A stretch of DNA of 64,000 bases from NCBI GenBank assembly GCA_018389105.1, contig JACATO010000643.1, forward strand, positions 554,501 to 618,500, read 5' to 3'. Within the stretch, counting starts at the first letter, position 1, and every line of letters starts with the position of its first letter. Shown one piece after another: positions 28,661-38,321 of the stretch. The translations under genes and the position numbers were made by a program. Under the pieces are notes generated by a model, which was not told the DNA's origin, did not search any database, and saw only the letters and a program-made list of their open reading frames with translations. The DNA comes from Nautilus pompilius. Its lineage: Eukaryota; Mollusca; Cephalopoda; Nautilida; Nautilidae.

Positions 28661-29324
28661 ACATTTTACACTATGTTCCAAGATTACCGGAAGCTCGAAC
28701 CTACTATATCCTTCGGATGCTTTTAAAAACTTAGCATAGCTTATTGCACATATGAATTTATCCGTGTATTATTTATTTTTTTGTATTTCTGTTTGTGTTT
28801 TTTTTAAAGATTAGGGCAGCTTTTTGCGTATACGGACCTTTTCGGGTGTCCATGACAACCATCGGACGTCATCCTTAAAGTGTAGAAACAGAAAAATGCC
28901 AATAAACAAGTCACCTTTACACAGTCATTGACTGCAATAAGCAACAAGACAGAGTGGATAACCGTTGACCAATTCTCCGTAAAACCACCTCCCGGGACTC
29001 CCTAATACAGATTCCGTACCAGATATGGACTGAAATTCTAAAGACCTGGACTGGTGATCTTGACCACGACTGCATTACTGTCAGATAAAGAGCTGCGCTA
29101 AGAAATATTAACCCCACCCATGTTTCACCAGTGCTATGTTTGGCTCCAGAATACACAGGCATTCTTTAAAACCCGGGTGCTTGTTTTACTTACGTCATGC
29201 CTCTGCAGTGGCAAATAAGTACTGTTTGTGTTTGTTCACGGAAGATTGATGTACAAGAGAAAACTGTAATATAAATAACAAACAAATATCTGATAAAAAC
29301 AAAAATTCATTGAGTTTAATTGGC
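28661..29324. other. Non-coding, no recognised gene
   Basis: An 81-codon minus frame at 28,917-29,162 is unrecognised. Nothing else was seen. Confidence 0.4.
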
Positions 29325-29500
29325 GACTGGGCGAAACGATATCTTTACTTCGTCTTTAATAACCAACACGGAGAACCAAAAGATTAAGATTATACTTACG
29401 CGCCATTAAACATGGAAGATATTAAATGGCGCGTTGATGCCACGCAAAGATAACCGTTGGTTTTGCGCAAGACGAAGTGAAGATACCTTTCCATCCAGTC
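29325..29500. repeat. Nested imperfect palindrome (foldback)
   Basis: The outer arms are 29,325-29,371 and 29,454-29,500. The left has ATATCTTTACTTCGTCTT; the reverse complement of the right has GTATCTTCACTTCGTCTT. Both then run into AACCAAC. Inside lies a second pair: CGCGCCATTAA at 29,399-29,408 against TTAAATGGCGCG at 29,422-29,433. The two pairs share a centre, so the whole 176 bp can fold. It may be a small foldback MITE; no target-site duplication was seen. Confidence 0.6.
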
Positions 29501-31128
29501 GGGTGTCCATCGTGGATTTCAGAAGTATATCTGGAACAACATGACCCCTGGCTTCTTCCAAAGTCAGCCAAAACAGCGTTTCTACAAGTAAAAAACAACA
29601 ACAAAATATGACTAAAATTATAATAACTCACTAATTTTTAGAAATGTTTTTACATTTTCAGCGGAAATAATCAGTAATAAAGGGCGAGTTGTGACAAGCA
29701 AACATCGAACTTCAACTAATTAGGTTCTGGTGTCATCATTGGTAACAGAGTTTTCACTTGGTTAACTGGCCTAACGTTGTTATTATTAGTTTTGAAAGTT
29801 TATTTTTTGGTAAGGGCTCGCGCACTCCTTCCACACAAGTGATTACCTTTTCTTCCTGTTTCTGTTAGCTAAACAAAAATTAAAATAATAGTAAGAAAAA
29901 ACTTATCCTGAATGAAAGCGGATCTGGTTCTTTTGAAAACCCCAGTGTGCTTTGGAGGCGATTTGATTAGTGAGCGATACTTCACCGATCGCAAAAGAAG
30001 CATTCGACAGAAATGGCTATTACGTCCCATAATGGAATTTATTTCTCCCCTGGAAGAAATTTGAGGCAAATATCATCGTAACAACAATAATAAACAGATC
30101 AACCGGGAAAAGAAGAAGAGGAGAAGACCTCCCTCCAATAAAACATGCAACAACAGTAAGCAATAAAAATAGTGCGTGGAAGGTGGTTTGTGTCGGAAGA
30201 GGAGTTCCTATCTGGAAATAGATGTTTGGCGGCCAAGTTCGATATACGTTTATTAAGGTAATTCTGCAGAGTTCGAAGCTATTTCTTCCGTTTGGTATAA
30301 ATAAGCCGGCCAATTATTGTTGGCGGTTCGTAGGAGATCCTAAAAAGACGGTCACCAACAAGCTCATAACAATGGCGAGAATGAATGAAAAGGATGAATC
30401 TTTTAACTTGGGATTCCCTTTCAATTAACTTTCGGAAGGAAGCCAATTAAATAAACCAAATTTAACTGCAATCATCTAAATTTTAATTTCATGCGCCAGA
30501 TATAACAGAACAGTTGCTGTTGCTCTTCGTCTTCTTCTTCATTGTGAATAAAATGAAACAATTGTCGAATTAATTTCGTTTACGGGCCCCTGGACCGATA
30601 GTGCTTCGCTTACAAGGGAGCAGATGTATTTGAAGGACCAGGAAGTCTTTTAAATTTTGATATTCAGCTTCTTTTGATAAACATTACACGTCAAGCCTAT
30701 TTTAATCACTTACAATTTATTTTTCAACTTACCTGCTCGAAATGGCATTTTCGAATTTCTAATCAACATCACTTTTTTATTTTGTTAATTTGCGGCTTTT
30801 CTCTAGCGATATTTAATGTGCTATTAGTGTCGAAAACCCGGTATGACTTCAAATCTTCTTTACCGAAAGGCATTCTGAACAATTCAATCAACGAACGATC
30901 TGTTGGCTAAATTGGGATTCTGGAGCTTCTTTACTTTCCCTCCATATCCCAGATTGCACCTATTACTTACTAATCATCTTGGTAAATTTTTCTGAACTTT
31001 TTTTACATTTATATAGCTGTACCATGCTGATTTCAGCAGGGAAAGAACTTGTTAGGTAAGAACCTTTTAATTGGTTGTGAGAGGAAACCGGAGAATACTA
31101 AAAAGCGCATGAAGAGCAACAAGCTGAT

Positions 31129-31133
<5 letters not shown>
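29501..31133. other. Non-coding, no recognised gene
   Basis: Only short frames of unknown type (for example 30,020-30,313 - and 30,674-30,910 +). No repeat was recognised. Confidence 0.4.

Positions 31134-31213
<80 letters not shown>
31134..31213. repeat. (AG)n microsatellite
   Basis: About 80 bp of AG dinucleotides with one phase slip (GAAG) near 31,170. It abuts the dispersed repeat that follows. The other copy of that repeat at 38.3 kb also borders a shorter run of the same dinucleotide. Confidence 0.97.
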
Positions 31214-31216
<3 letters not shown>

Positions 31217-31428
31217 AAACGAAAAAACTTTTCTGTCATTTGAAAATAAGATTTCAGAAAATCGTTGAATGATCACGATTTTGGTAACAGCGGATACGTT
31301 CACACCGAAATTCCCAAAACCTAGTTTGTACTTTGTAGGCGCCTGTCAAATGACTTATTTTCTCTTTTATATGTCGATACATTTTTTCATCCAACCTTCT
31401 GGCCTCCACCCATGTGCTCATTCCACTT
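31214..31428 (+). repeat. Dispersed repeat A, copy 1
   Basis: About 215 bp closely match the reverse complement of 38,085-38,307. Shared blocks include AATAAGATTTCAGAAAATCG, ATTTTGGTAACAGCGGATAC, TTATTTTCTCTTTTATATGT and TGGCCTCCACCCATG. It begins right after the (AG)n run, as does the other copy. No coding homology is seen; a non-autonomous transposon or SINE-like unit is likely. Confidence 0.8.
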
Positions 31429-33666
31429 ACGTAATCTCATTTATAATTTAATATGTGAAGGATCTATCGAAGATCAACGCTCCATCTCAGCCATGACAAC
31501 ATTTATCTTTACCTATTGATTTGACGATAATCCTCCTGTGTTGAAGGGCGACAACCTGTTTTAATAGTTACAGTCACGTGACAAAATTAGACAACTTATT
31601 TGTTAACGTTTGTATCGTCCCGAAAATGACGTAAAATCATTATTAGTGAAGTAAGTACAATAGGTACCATTTGACGTTATTTCCGTAGCACAGGTATGCA
31701 AAGTGTTATTAAAAGTTCCAATCAGAGTATTGACACCTCATTTGCATTGGATTCCGTTTGTTATTGTAGGTTGATATACGAAATTACGATACTCCGTGTT
31801 TGCTTCACTTAAAAAAATGTAGATAAACTAAAATTGAATGTAAAATCGACTTACACTAAATTTGAAGTAAATTCAAATTCAATTTGATGTTTAATAGTGA
31901 GCGTTTAGCATTCAATTTGAAGCTGATCTTTAATAATGAAAGATGTCCGGAAACCACATTGCTTGAATTGCAGGTGGTTCCTACAAAACAAAATTTAATA
32001 ATATGTTTGTTTACTTTTGTGTGAGTAGAGCCAAGCAACTCCATTTTAAGTCCAAAGTCCATAACAGGCGGAAGGAAGTATCCTGTCTTCTGATCAATGG
32101 CACCCGAAAAATAACTAAATGAAAATAGTGAGCAGCCCGCTGTTTACTTTTAGGATTTTTTTACTCCAAGTGATCAGGGTTACTTTGGAAATATTTTAGC
32201 CGCATAACACTTTTGTACCCTACACTTTGTCTGTATTTTGGCGGATAATTTTAAGGAAGGAACATTTCTGAATATGCACCGGAAGGAGATGACTCGAAAA
32301 AATTGTTTTTTATTGGCTGAAGATTTACTTTTAGTTAAAAAAAACTGGGTTTCTTTTGCCCCTTCATTCTAATCTCACTTGTGTCTCTTTGAATTTCATA
32401 AACCATTCGTAAGAGACGCTTGAAGACGCTATGGTTTTTAGACGAACAGGATGAATTTTGGCGTCTAGACTGTGGATGGGTGATTTTAGATTTCTACCAT
32501 TCCCTCTCTCCGTGATAGCTACAAAATATATCTTGCACTAATAAGCGACGACTCTGCCAAGCTTTCTATCCTTTCTTGAGAAACATCTGTCTATTTACTT
32601 CAGCCAACTCCCGTCTGCATCTTGTCCGCTTCACCTCACCGCCACTTTTGTACAAAATACAAAGATTAGAAGATTGGCTTACCGTCATCTTCTTATAGGA
32701 TCTCATTTCATAATGAGGTTTCATAATAGATTTTTAGTGTAACGATGGAAAAAATTAATAATTAAATTTAAAATTTGGAAGAACACGAAACTAATTAGTC
32801 ATGAGAACACTTGACCTTTCTTGTTATTTTTCGATAATAATCGAATCCTGGAGAGGACAAAGTAGAAAAATATTTTTTTGCCTAGCAAAATTAAAGTTTA
32901 ACCTCTAAAGTCGAGTTCTTATTTATAAAATAAGTGGTAAGAAACAATTAACAACAACCACGGCCAAAGGTAGAATTTAGCTTCAAACCGTGAGCCCATA
33001 TAGCTGGACACATTGTACCATGACCACTTCTGTATGTCTGCTTTTGAATCGAACCTGCCACCATGAGATTTTTTCAGAAATCATGTATTTGGTTGTTAGA
33101 TTTAAGATTGTCATATTTCAAAATTTTGGTCATTTTTTCTTTTGAGCATGTAAAAAACTACAAGGTGGTGTGTACTTGAGCTCGTTAATGAAACGTTACT
33201 ATTCAAATTCAGCAGGTTTAATTCGACATTATCAAGCAAAATTATAATGTTCTATGACGACACAGTACTTATGACCATGATTATAGGCAAAAATTCTGTC
33301 TTTTACTATATAATGAAAGTCCTTTTTTAAAAACTAAATGCAAGTCATTATCAGATAAAGATGGAACCTTAGTGTTGAAAACATAAGATTTCGTCGAGTA
33401 TAAATATTACATAGCAGTACCGTTGGTCGGACGTCCTACAAGTCGAGAAGAGGAGAGCGGAACAAACAAAGATTTTCAGAACGTTAGAATTACTTTTAAC
33501 AAAAAAATTACAGACGCAGCAATAAACTCAGTTCCTCAATAAGCAGGATGCTAATTATAAACGAATCGAAAATCTAACTTTCTTTAATTTTCCTATTGCA
33601 AAGTGTAAATTTTGAAATATTAGACAAAAAGAGCACATTCGCACCGCTATAAGCAAGTTTCTGTTT
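31429..33666. other. Non-coding, no recognised gene
   Basis: AT-rich DNA without recognisable frames. An isolated B-box-like GGTTCGATTC lies on the minus strand at about 33,046-33,055, with no A box beside it. Confidence 0.4.
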
Positions 33667-33837
33667 TCTGAAATACTTCTTCACGACTAAAGAGATAAGA
33701 GTCAAATGGTGAAAAGTCCAGTGACCAGACTGTATGTGCGCAGACATTGTCGAGTTGCACCAGCACTCGTCAGCAAACCATATTAGATGTATGTATCCTA
33801 TGCTGGAGTTGGTTCTGCAGGAGGTTACAGCAAACTA
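33667..33837 (-). pseudogene. Mariner relic, 3' piece (split by MITE)
   Basis: Read on the minus strand, this encodes VLVQLDNVCAHTVWSLD then FSPFDSYLFSREE. It matches the mariner transposase segment 'LLHDNARPHTA ... PPYSPDLAPSDYFLF', with a short internal deletion between AHT and the SPFDSYLF block. The catalytic Asp of the DN motif is retained. The N-terminal continuation lies beyond the 613-bp insertion, at 34,451-34,740 on the same strand and in the right order, so both pieces come from one element. Confidence 0.65.
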
Positions 33838-34450
33838 CAGTCGACCCCCGCGTAATCGCGGTTCGGCGTTCGCGGCCCCGGTTATTCGCGGAATTTTCCT
33901 TAGAACCTAACTAATAATTGTTCGTGGAAACCCCCGCATATTCGCGGAATCGCAAATATCTTCCGCGATTTTTTATGGCTTTTTTCGTGGCAATATATAT
34001 TTTTTCACGCTTTTTAACGCTAAATTATTAATAACAATGTAATTTACTAATTTTGTAATATAAATACCAACGTAAATTCAGCAAAATATCAAAATAAACG
34101 CTATTGGCTGGAGGTTTGAAAGTAGCCAATCCAAGAGCGTTATTCATTTCTCCTCGCTGCTGATTGGCTGCTGCTCACGAGGCGCTGTCTCAGGCAGATG
34201 CAGCCCAGCAGCTCCGCATCATCCCAGTTTACCGCTCGTAGCTATCTCGAGTGTTTCGCTGAGTGTTTCTCTGAGTGTTGTATTTTTTATTAAATTATTA
34301 TTATATATTTACTTATATATTTTTTATTATATTTTACGTTATATTTTGACGTTTATAGGCATTTTTATGGACCACGTCCAATATTCGCGGTTTTTCACTC
34401 TTCGCGGGTGCTCAAGGGACGTAACCCCCGCGAATACCGGGGGACAACTG
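33838..34450. mobile_element. Intact pogo/Tigger-like MITE, 613 bp
   Basis: The terminal inverted repeats are CAGTCGACCCCCGCGTAATC at the left and, on the opposite strand, CAGTTGTCCCCCGGTATTCG at the right. The element is flanked by TA on both sides (33,836-33,837 and 34,451-34,452), the expected target duplication. CAGT-starting ends with alternating CGCGG motifs resemble pogo/Tigger elements. There is no transposase frame inside, only an AT-rich right part and several CCAAT/ATTGG motifs around 34,100-34,170, which might be remnants of an autonomous element's promoter. It is inserted inside a mariner relic. Confidence 0.85.
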
Positions 34451-34740
34451 TATATGACATCGATTATAGCCTCATTTATGAGTTTAATTATAAATTAGTG
34501 ATGGTGAAATAAATTACTACTGCAACAGCTACTCCCAGCACTGGTGGGATTATCTGTCTTCCTGATACGTAATGACTACAGAGTATGGCCACGAGAACTT
34601 TGCTGGCTCTAGTCTGATATTTTATCTTCTTTGGATGACACGAGCTTTTATTGTTTGTTCTGACAGTTGCTTTCTGGTTTAAAATGATGCCCTCGTGTTT
34701 TCTCGGTAGTGATGACAAAGAGTCAAATAGCGCAAGCAGG
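34451..34740 (-). pseudogene. Mariner relic, 5' piece (split by MITE)
   Basis: On the minus strand, one frame has VITTEKTRGHHFKPESNCQ, matching 'IVTGDETWVHHFEPESKRQ' of mariner transposases with the catalytic Asp and the Trp lost. A second frame continues with CHPKKIKYQTRASKVLVAIL, matching 'SPxPKKxKxxxSAxKVxxxxF'. The frame changes between these blocks. Together with 33,667-33,837 it forms one dead mariner interrupted by the MITE. A 202-codon frame on the plus strand (34,651-35,259) overlaps it antisense. Confidence 0.65.
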
Positions 34741-35948
34741 TTCTACCATACTAACATTCGTTTCATTCGTGTTTATTTGATTAAACCCCAATTGTGGATT
34801 ACTGTATGGGATGTATCGCGACTAATGCTAATCTCTAAACTTGTACTGTTCAATGATACTTACTTTTTATACAGAAATGTCACAAACTCTGATATGGTAT
34901 CGTTTGTATTAGGGAAACATGGCATCCAACTTGCGGTGTTTCAACATCTTCAACTGTGTCCATGTACCTTCTGGATGTCTCACATTACCCATAACGCCAT
35001 TTTCAGTGGCAAGCAGCTGTCACCATGCCGTGCAGTCATTTTACTTGGTTTGGTTCCCTCAGACAGCAAAAATTGTATAACACTCCGTTTCTTTACATTG
35101 GCGCACGTCTCTAAGAGTATCGCCATGTTTTATTTGGCTTTTATCGCATTCTTTACACTGTATCGCGTTAAGAAATTACAGAAAGCAGGTTCTTGCCATT
35201 TTCTTTTTTACCACATGTACTGTTTACTTTTCTTTGCCTTTCATCGAAAAAATAAATAAATATATTTCGTTTCATTCCCCATTACCACGCCTGTATCTGC
35301 AGACCTAAGAAAAATTAACTTTATTTTCATCACTTCCCGTTCCTGCGTTTTGGAGCTCCATCATCCTCCGCGTAACCGCCTCAAACGCCTACCATATATC
35401 AAAGACTAATTTAAAAGCAATTTCACGGTTGCCTAGGAACCTTTCTGTTGACGTTGGCACGCCGTAAACAGGTCTATTAAAGTCGCGTTAGCTCCATCGA
35501 ACCTCCGTGTCCCAACTGACGCGGAACACATGTTTTTGTGTGTAAAAAATACAACATTACTTTAATAACTTAGTTACCAGAAGCTTACTTTTGGGCTCTT
35601 GGGCAATCCTCTAATTACTGTGGTCTCTTAGGGTAGTGTAAACTATACATTAGTTCGACGAGGTACTGTAGGATACTAGTTGTCGGTAGAACGTTTCTTG
35701 TCAAAACCAATCATTCTTGATAGGTGGCTATTTTCTGTTCGCAAACTTAATTCCCGCCCTGGGAGGTTCGTCTTTGGTGTTTCCTCTTTTTTGCCGACAT
35801 AATCAGGAAAGCTTAAATAATTATGGTAATAGAGGGGAAACTGGGTAAAAATGCAAATATGTGGGTGCAAGCATAAAGAAGGTACAGCTGCAGAAGGACA
35901 ATGACGTCATAGGCAGCAGTGATATCTTTGTCGTATAGAGAATACATC
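34741..35948. other. Spacer holding the longest open frame of the window
   Basis: The 202-codon plus-strand frame (34,651-35,259) starts with TTG; its first ATG is near 34,683. It begins antisense to the mariner relic, has no domain I recognise and is not GC- or codon-distinct by eye, so I treat it as chance. The remainder is non-coding. Confidence 0.45.
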
Positions 35949-36510
35949 ATGGTATCTGGGAAAGCCTTCGCCATTGAAGGCAACTCTACGCAGCAAATTG
36001 CAGCCTGACTTTATGTTTCAGAAAGAGCTGCATGCAAGATTCAGAGGAGGGTACGCGAAACTTGTACTGTTGATAATAGATGCGGTGTGATGTTAAACTA
36101 CGTGATACACAACGAGCCAGTAGATATCTTGCGAATGACCTAACTGCGAGTACGGGTGGTAACGGCTTTTGAAGAGCCGCGAGGTAACATCGGCGCGAAG
36201 TGGTGTAGCTGCCCCTAAATCTTTGCTGAAAAGAAGCGAGCTGAAATAGGCATCAGAAATGAAACTTTTGCGATGTTCAAATTTGATAGGTGGTGGTCGT
36301 TACAGACGAGTCTGAGCTTGGACTGTTTTGCAATAATCAGCAGCAGTTTGTTCGAAGGCGGATCGGGAAGCGGTAGCACAGTCGGTGTGCAGCAGCTACG
36401 GTGAAGCATGTAGATGGATCAATACAAGTGTGGGGCCGAATATCAGCCCAGCGGGTTAGAGATTTGCTTAAAATCGAGCATATATACACTGACTGCCGAC
36501 AGGTACAGAC
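35949..36510 (+). pseudogene. Tc1-like transposase relic
   Basis: The N-terminal helix-turn-helix is visible at 35,949-36,090 (NSTQQIAA, stop, LYVSERAACKIQRRVRETCT), like 'TQxEIAxxLGVSxRTVxRILxRxRETG'. A middle piece at about 36,137-36,230 (DLTASTGGNGF then HRREVV) matches 'LxAATGxxVSxRTVRRRLHExG'. The catalytic part at 36,303-36,495 has TDESELGLF, QQQFVRRRIGKR, then VKHVDGSIQVWGRISAQRVR and DLLKIEHIYT. It matches 'SDESxFxLF ... VRRxxGER ... VKHGGGSVMVWGCISAxGVGDLxxIxGxxN'. At least four stops and several frame changes kill it. The third catalytic residue region is not seen. Confidence 0.8.
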
Positions 36511-36761
36511 AGCTTCTCTCAAACCGCAACCAAACGCCTGGGATGAACCAAAGCCACTTTAATTACGACGCTCTCTGTTGATGGTAATCTACTTATTCCC
36601 TCAGCGTGATGCTTTCTCCGCAGTTGTCCCAGCGTCTTTCAGGATTCGAGACAACTTTTAAAGTTCAAGTGCTCGTAGAAGACAATATGTTGACAAGGAA
36701 ACGCAGCCTCGCGTACCGATTTCAGCCGCATAGAGTCTTGCTGATTTGTAGGTAAAATCCT

Positions 36762-37150
36762 TCACACAGGTATTGGTGTCGCTCGTCTATCCTTGACACA
36801 TGACAACTCGATCAGAGCGTACACACTAGCAATTTTGGAACTAATAAGACGTTTAGGTGTGTTTTCCTGTCCTAACATACTTGCCATGCTAACTTTGTCA
36901 AATGCATCACATACGGCTCGAAGGATTTCCTTAAAGACCCTGCTGTGACGCCAGACATATCTTCCAAGAGACAAGGACAGGACACGATCAGGTGCTTGCC
37001 AACTGCCACACAGTGGACACCTATCATCGTCTGTCTTTGACCATCTTACCAGTTTTGCGTTTGACGGAAGCAGGCCATGCGCTCGTGTGATCATAAAGCT
37101 TAACTGAAGAGGGCCCATGTGCCAGGTATCCAAAAAGCGATTCGGTGACC
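36762..37150 (-). pseudogene. Non-LTR retrotransposon (LINE) ORF2 C-terminal relic
   Basis: A 123-codon minus-strand frame starts at 37,133. It includes LSFMITRAHGLLPSNAKLVR, WSKTDDDRCPLCG and SLGRYVWRHSRVF. This is the segment after the reverse transcriptase in many invertebrate LINE-like proteins: 'LP(T/S)..NL..W....CPLC.....L.H(I/V)L..C..AL..GRY.WRH..VL'. Here the His and the third Cys of the zinc-binding cluster are gone; a short deletion fuses 'VLS' to 'LSLGRY'. No reverse transcriptase YxDD motif is found upstream on this strand, so it is a 5'-truncated or eroded copy. Which LINE clade is unclear. Confidence 0.7.
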
Positions 37151-38084
37151 TTGTTAAGGTTGTCGAATCACCTTCTGGATTATATGTAGAAGTAACACTT
37201 CCACCACCGTGCGTGTCCTATCCTCGTTAACATTAAGCAGTATCGAGTTTGGATTATACGTGGGTCTAAATAAGCTAAAAGACAAAGAAAGAATAATCAA
37301 TTTTTAATGCTAACTTCCGAAGGAATAAGGTGGACGTCAACTAGCGCGAGTTCTCTTAGGATTAATCCAACAATGAATCATCCACGCAATGTAACACTCA
37401 GCGTTGTTGCGAGCCGACTTTTACCATACTCCACGTGGCATTGTTTTATTTTAGTTTTTCACACCGTTTCTTTGAGTCTCCCTGTCTACATCGACCAGTA
37501 ATGACTTTCAAATAATCTAATTTATTTGCACCAGCGAATGGGACGAGAATTCCTTCCTTTATATGAAGACTTCGTGTAATCACGTGGACTCCGCTGGTTG
37601 TTTTCACAGCGGCTGTAGGGAGATGTGTCTACCTTCATGAAAGATTTACGCCCTCATTTCCCATTTCATGTTAAAAATAAAACCCTTTTGTTCCGTGTCT
37701 AACTTTTCGTTTTCCCTAACCTATTAATCCGGGCGAGGGCTCCAGCCGTAAGGAAATAGATGTTCATCCAGATCAAGACGAAGTATAAATTTCATAAATA
37801 ATTCAACCTGGGATGAAGAATATCTCAGACAGTTTATTCTCGTTTTTCCTGATGGACTTAATTCCTGTTTGTATTAATATTACCATTATTTAGGTAAATA
37901 GTAGATGTAGGAACAGTGAAATTTCTTTTTTATGGCGAGAAGCATTCTTCTCAAAGGTGAACAACATTAATCTCCATTCGTCATGGGCACGAATAATTCC
38001 ATTGTCGAGTTATTTAAACTTCAGCAGGTTCTTAATTCAGTACGACTTTTGAATTCGTCCAGTTCAAGTAAAGTTCAGCCATCA
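37151..38084. other. Non-coding, no recognised gene
   Basis: Only a 64-codon frame (37,307-37,501 +) of no known type. Nothing else was seen. Confidence 0.4.
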
Positions 38085-38321
38085 GGTAGGCGGTATTGAG
38101 CCATGGGTGGAGGCCAAAAGGTTGGATAGAAAAACGTATCGACATATAAAAGAGAAAATAAGTCATCTCACAGGCGCCTATAAAGCACAAACTATGGTTT
38201 GGGAATCTCAGCGTTAACGTATCCGCTGTTACCAAAATCGTCATCATTCAACGATTTTCTGAAATCTTATTTTCAAAAGTCAGAAAAGTTTTTTCGTTTT
38301 ATTTCTCTCTCTCTCTCTGTT
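38085..38321 (-). repeat. Dispersed repeat A, copy 2 (inverted)
   Basis: The reverse complement aligns with 31,214-31,428 through nearly its whole length, including TTTCAGAAAATCGTTGAATG and CTTATTTTCTCTTTTATATG. It ends beside a short (CT)n run at about 38,306-38,318 that corresponds to the (AG)n of copy 1. The similarity stops near the CCACCCATGG motif. Confidence 0.8.

Noticed and set aside
31033-31303. ORFs with alternating Leu-Ser or Arg-Glu
   Set aside because: Translations of the (AG)n microsatellite.
34651-35259. 202-codon ORF, longest in the window
   Set aside because: It starts with TTG, runs antisense to a mariner relic at its 5' end and has no recognisable domain. It is long mainly because few stops occur by chance.
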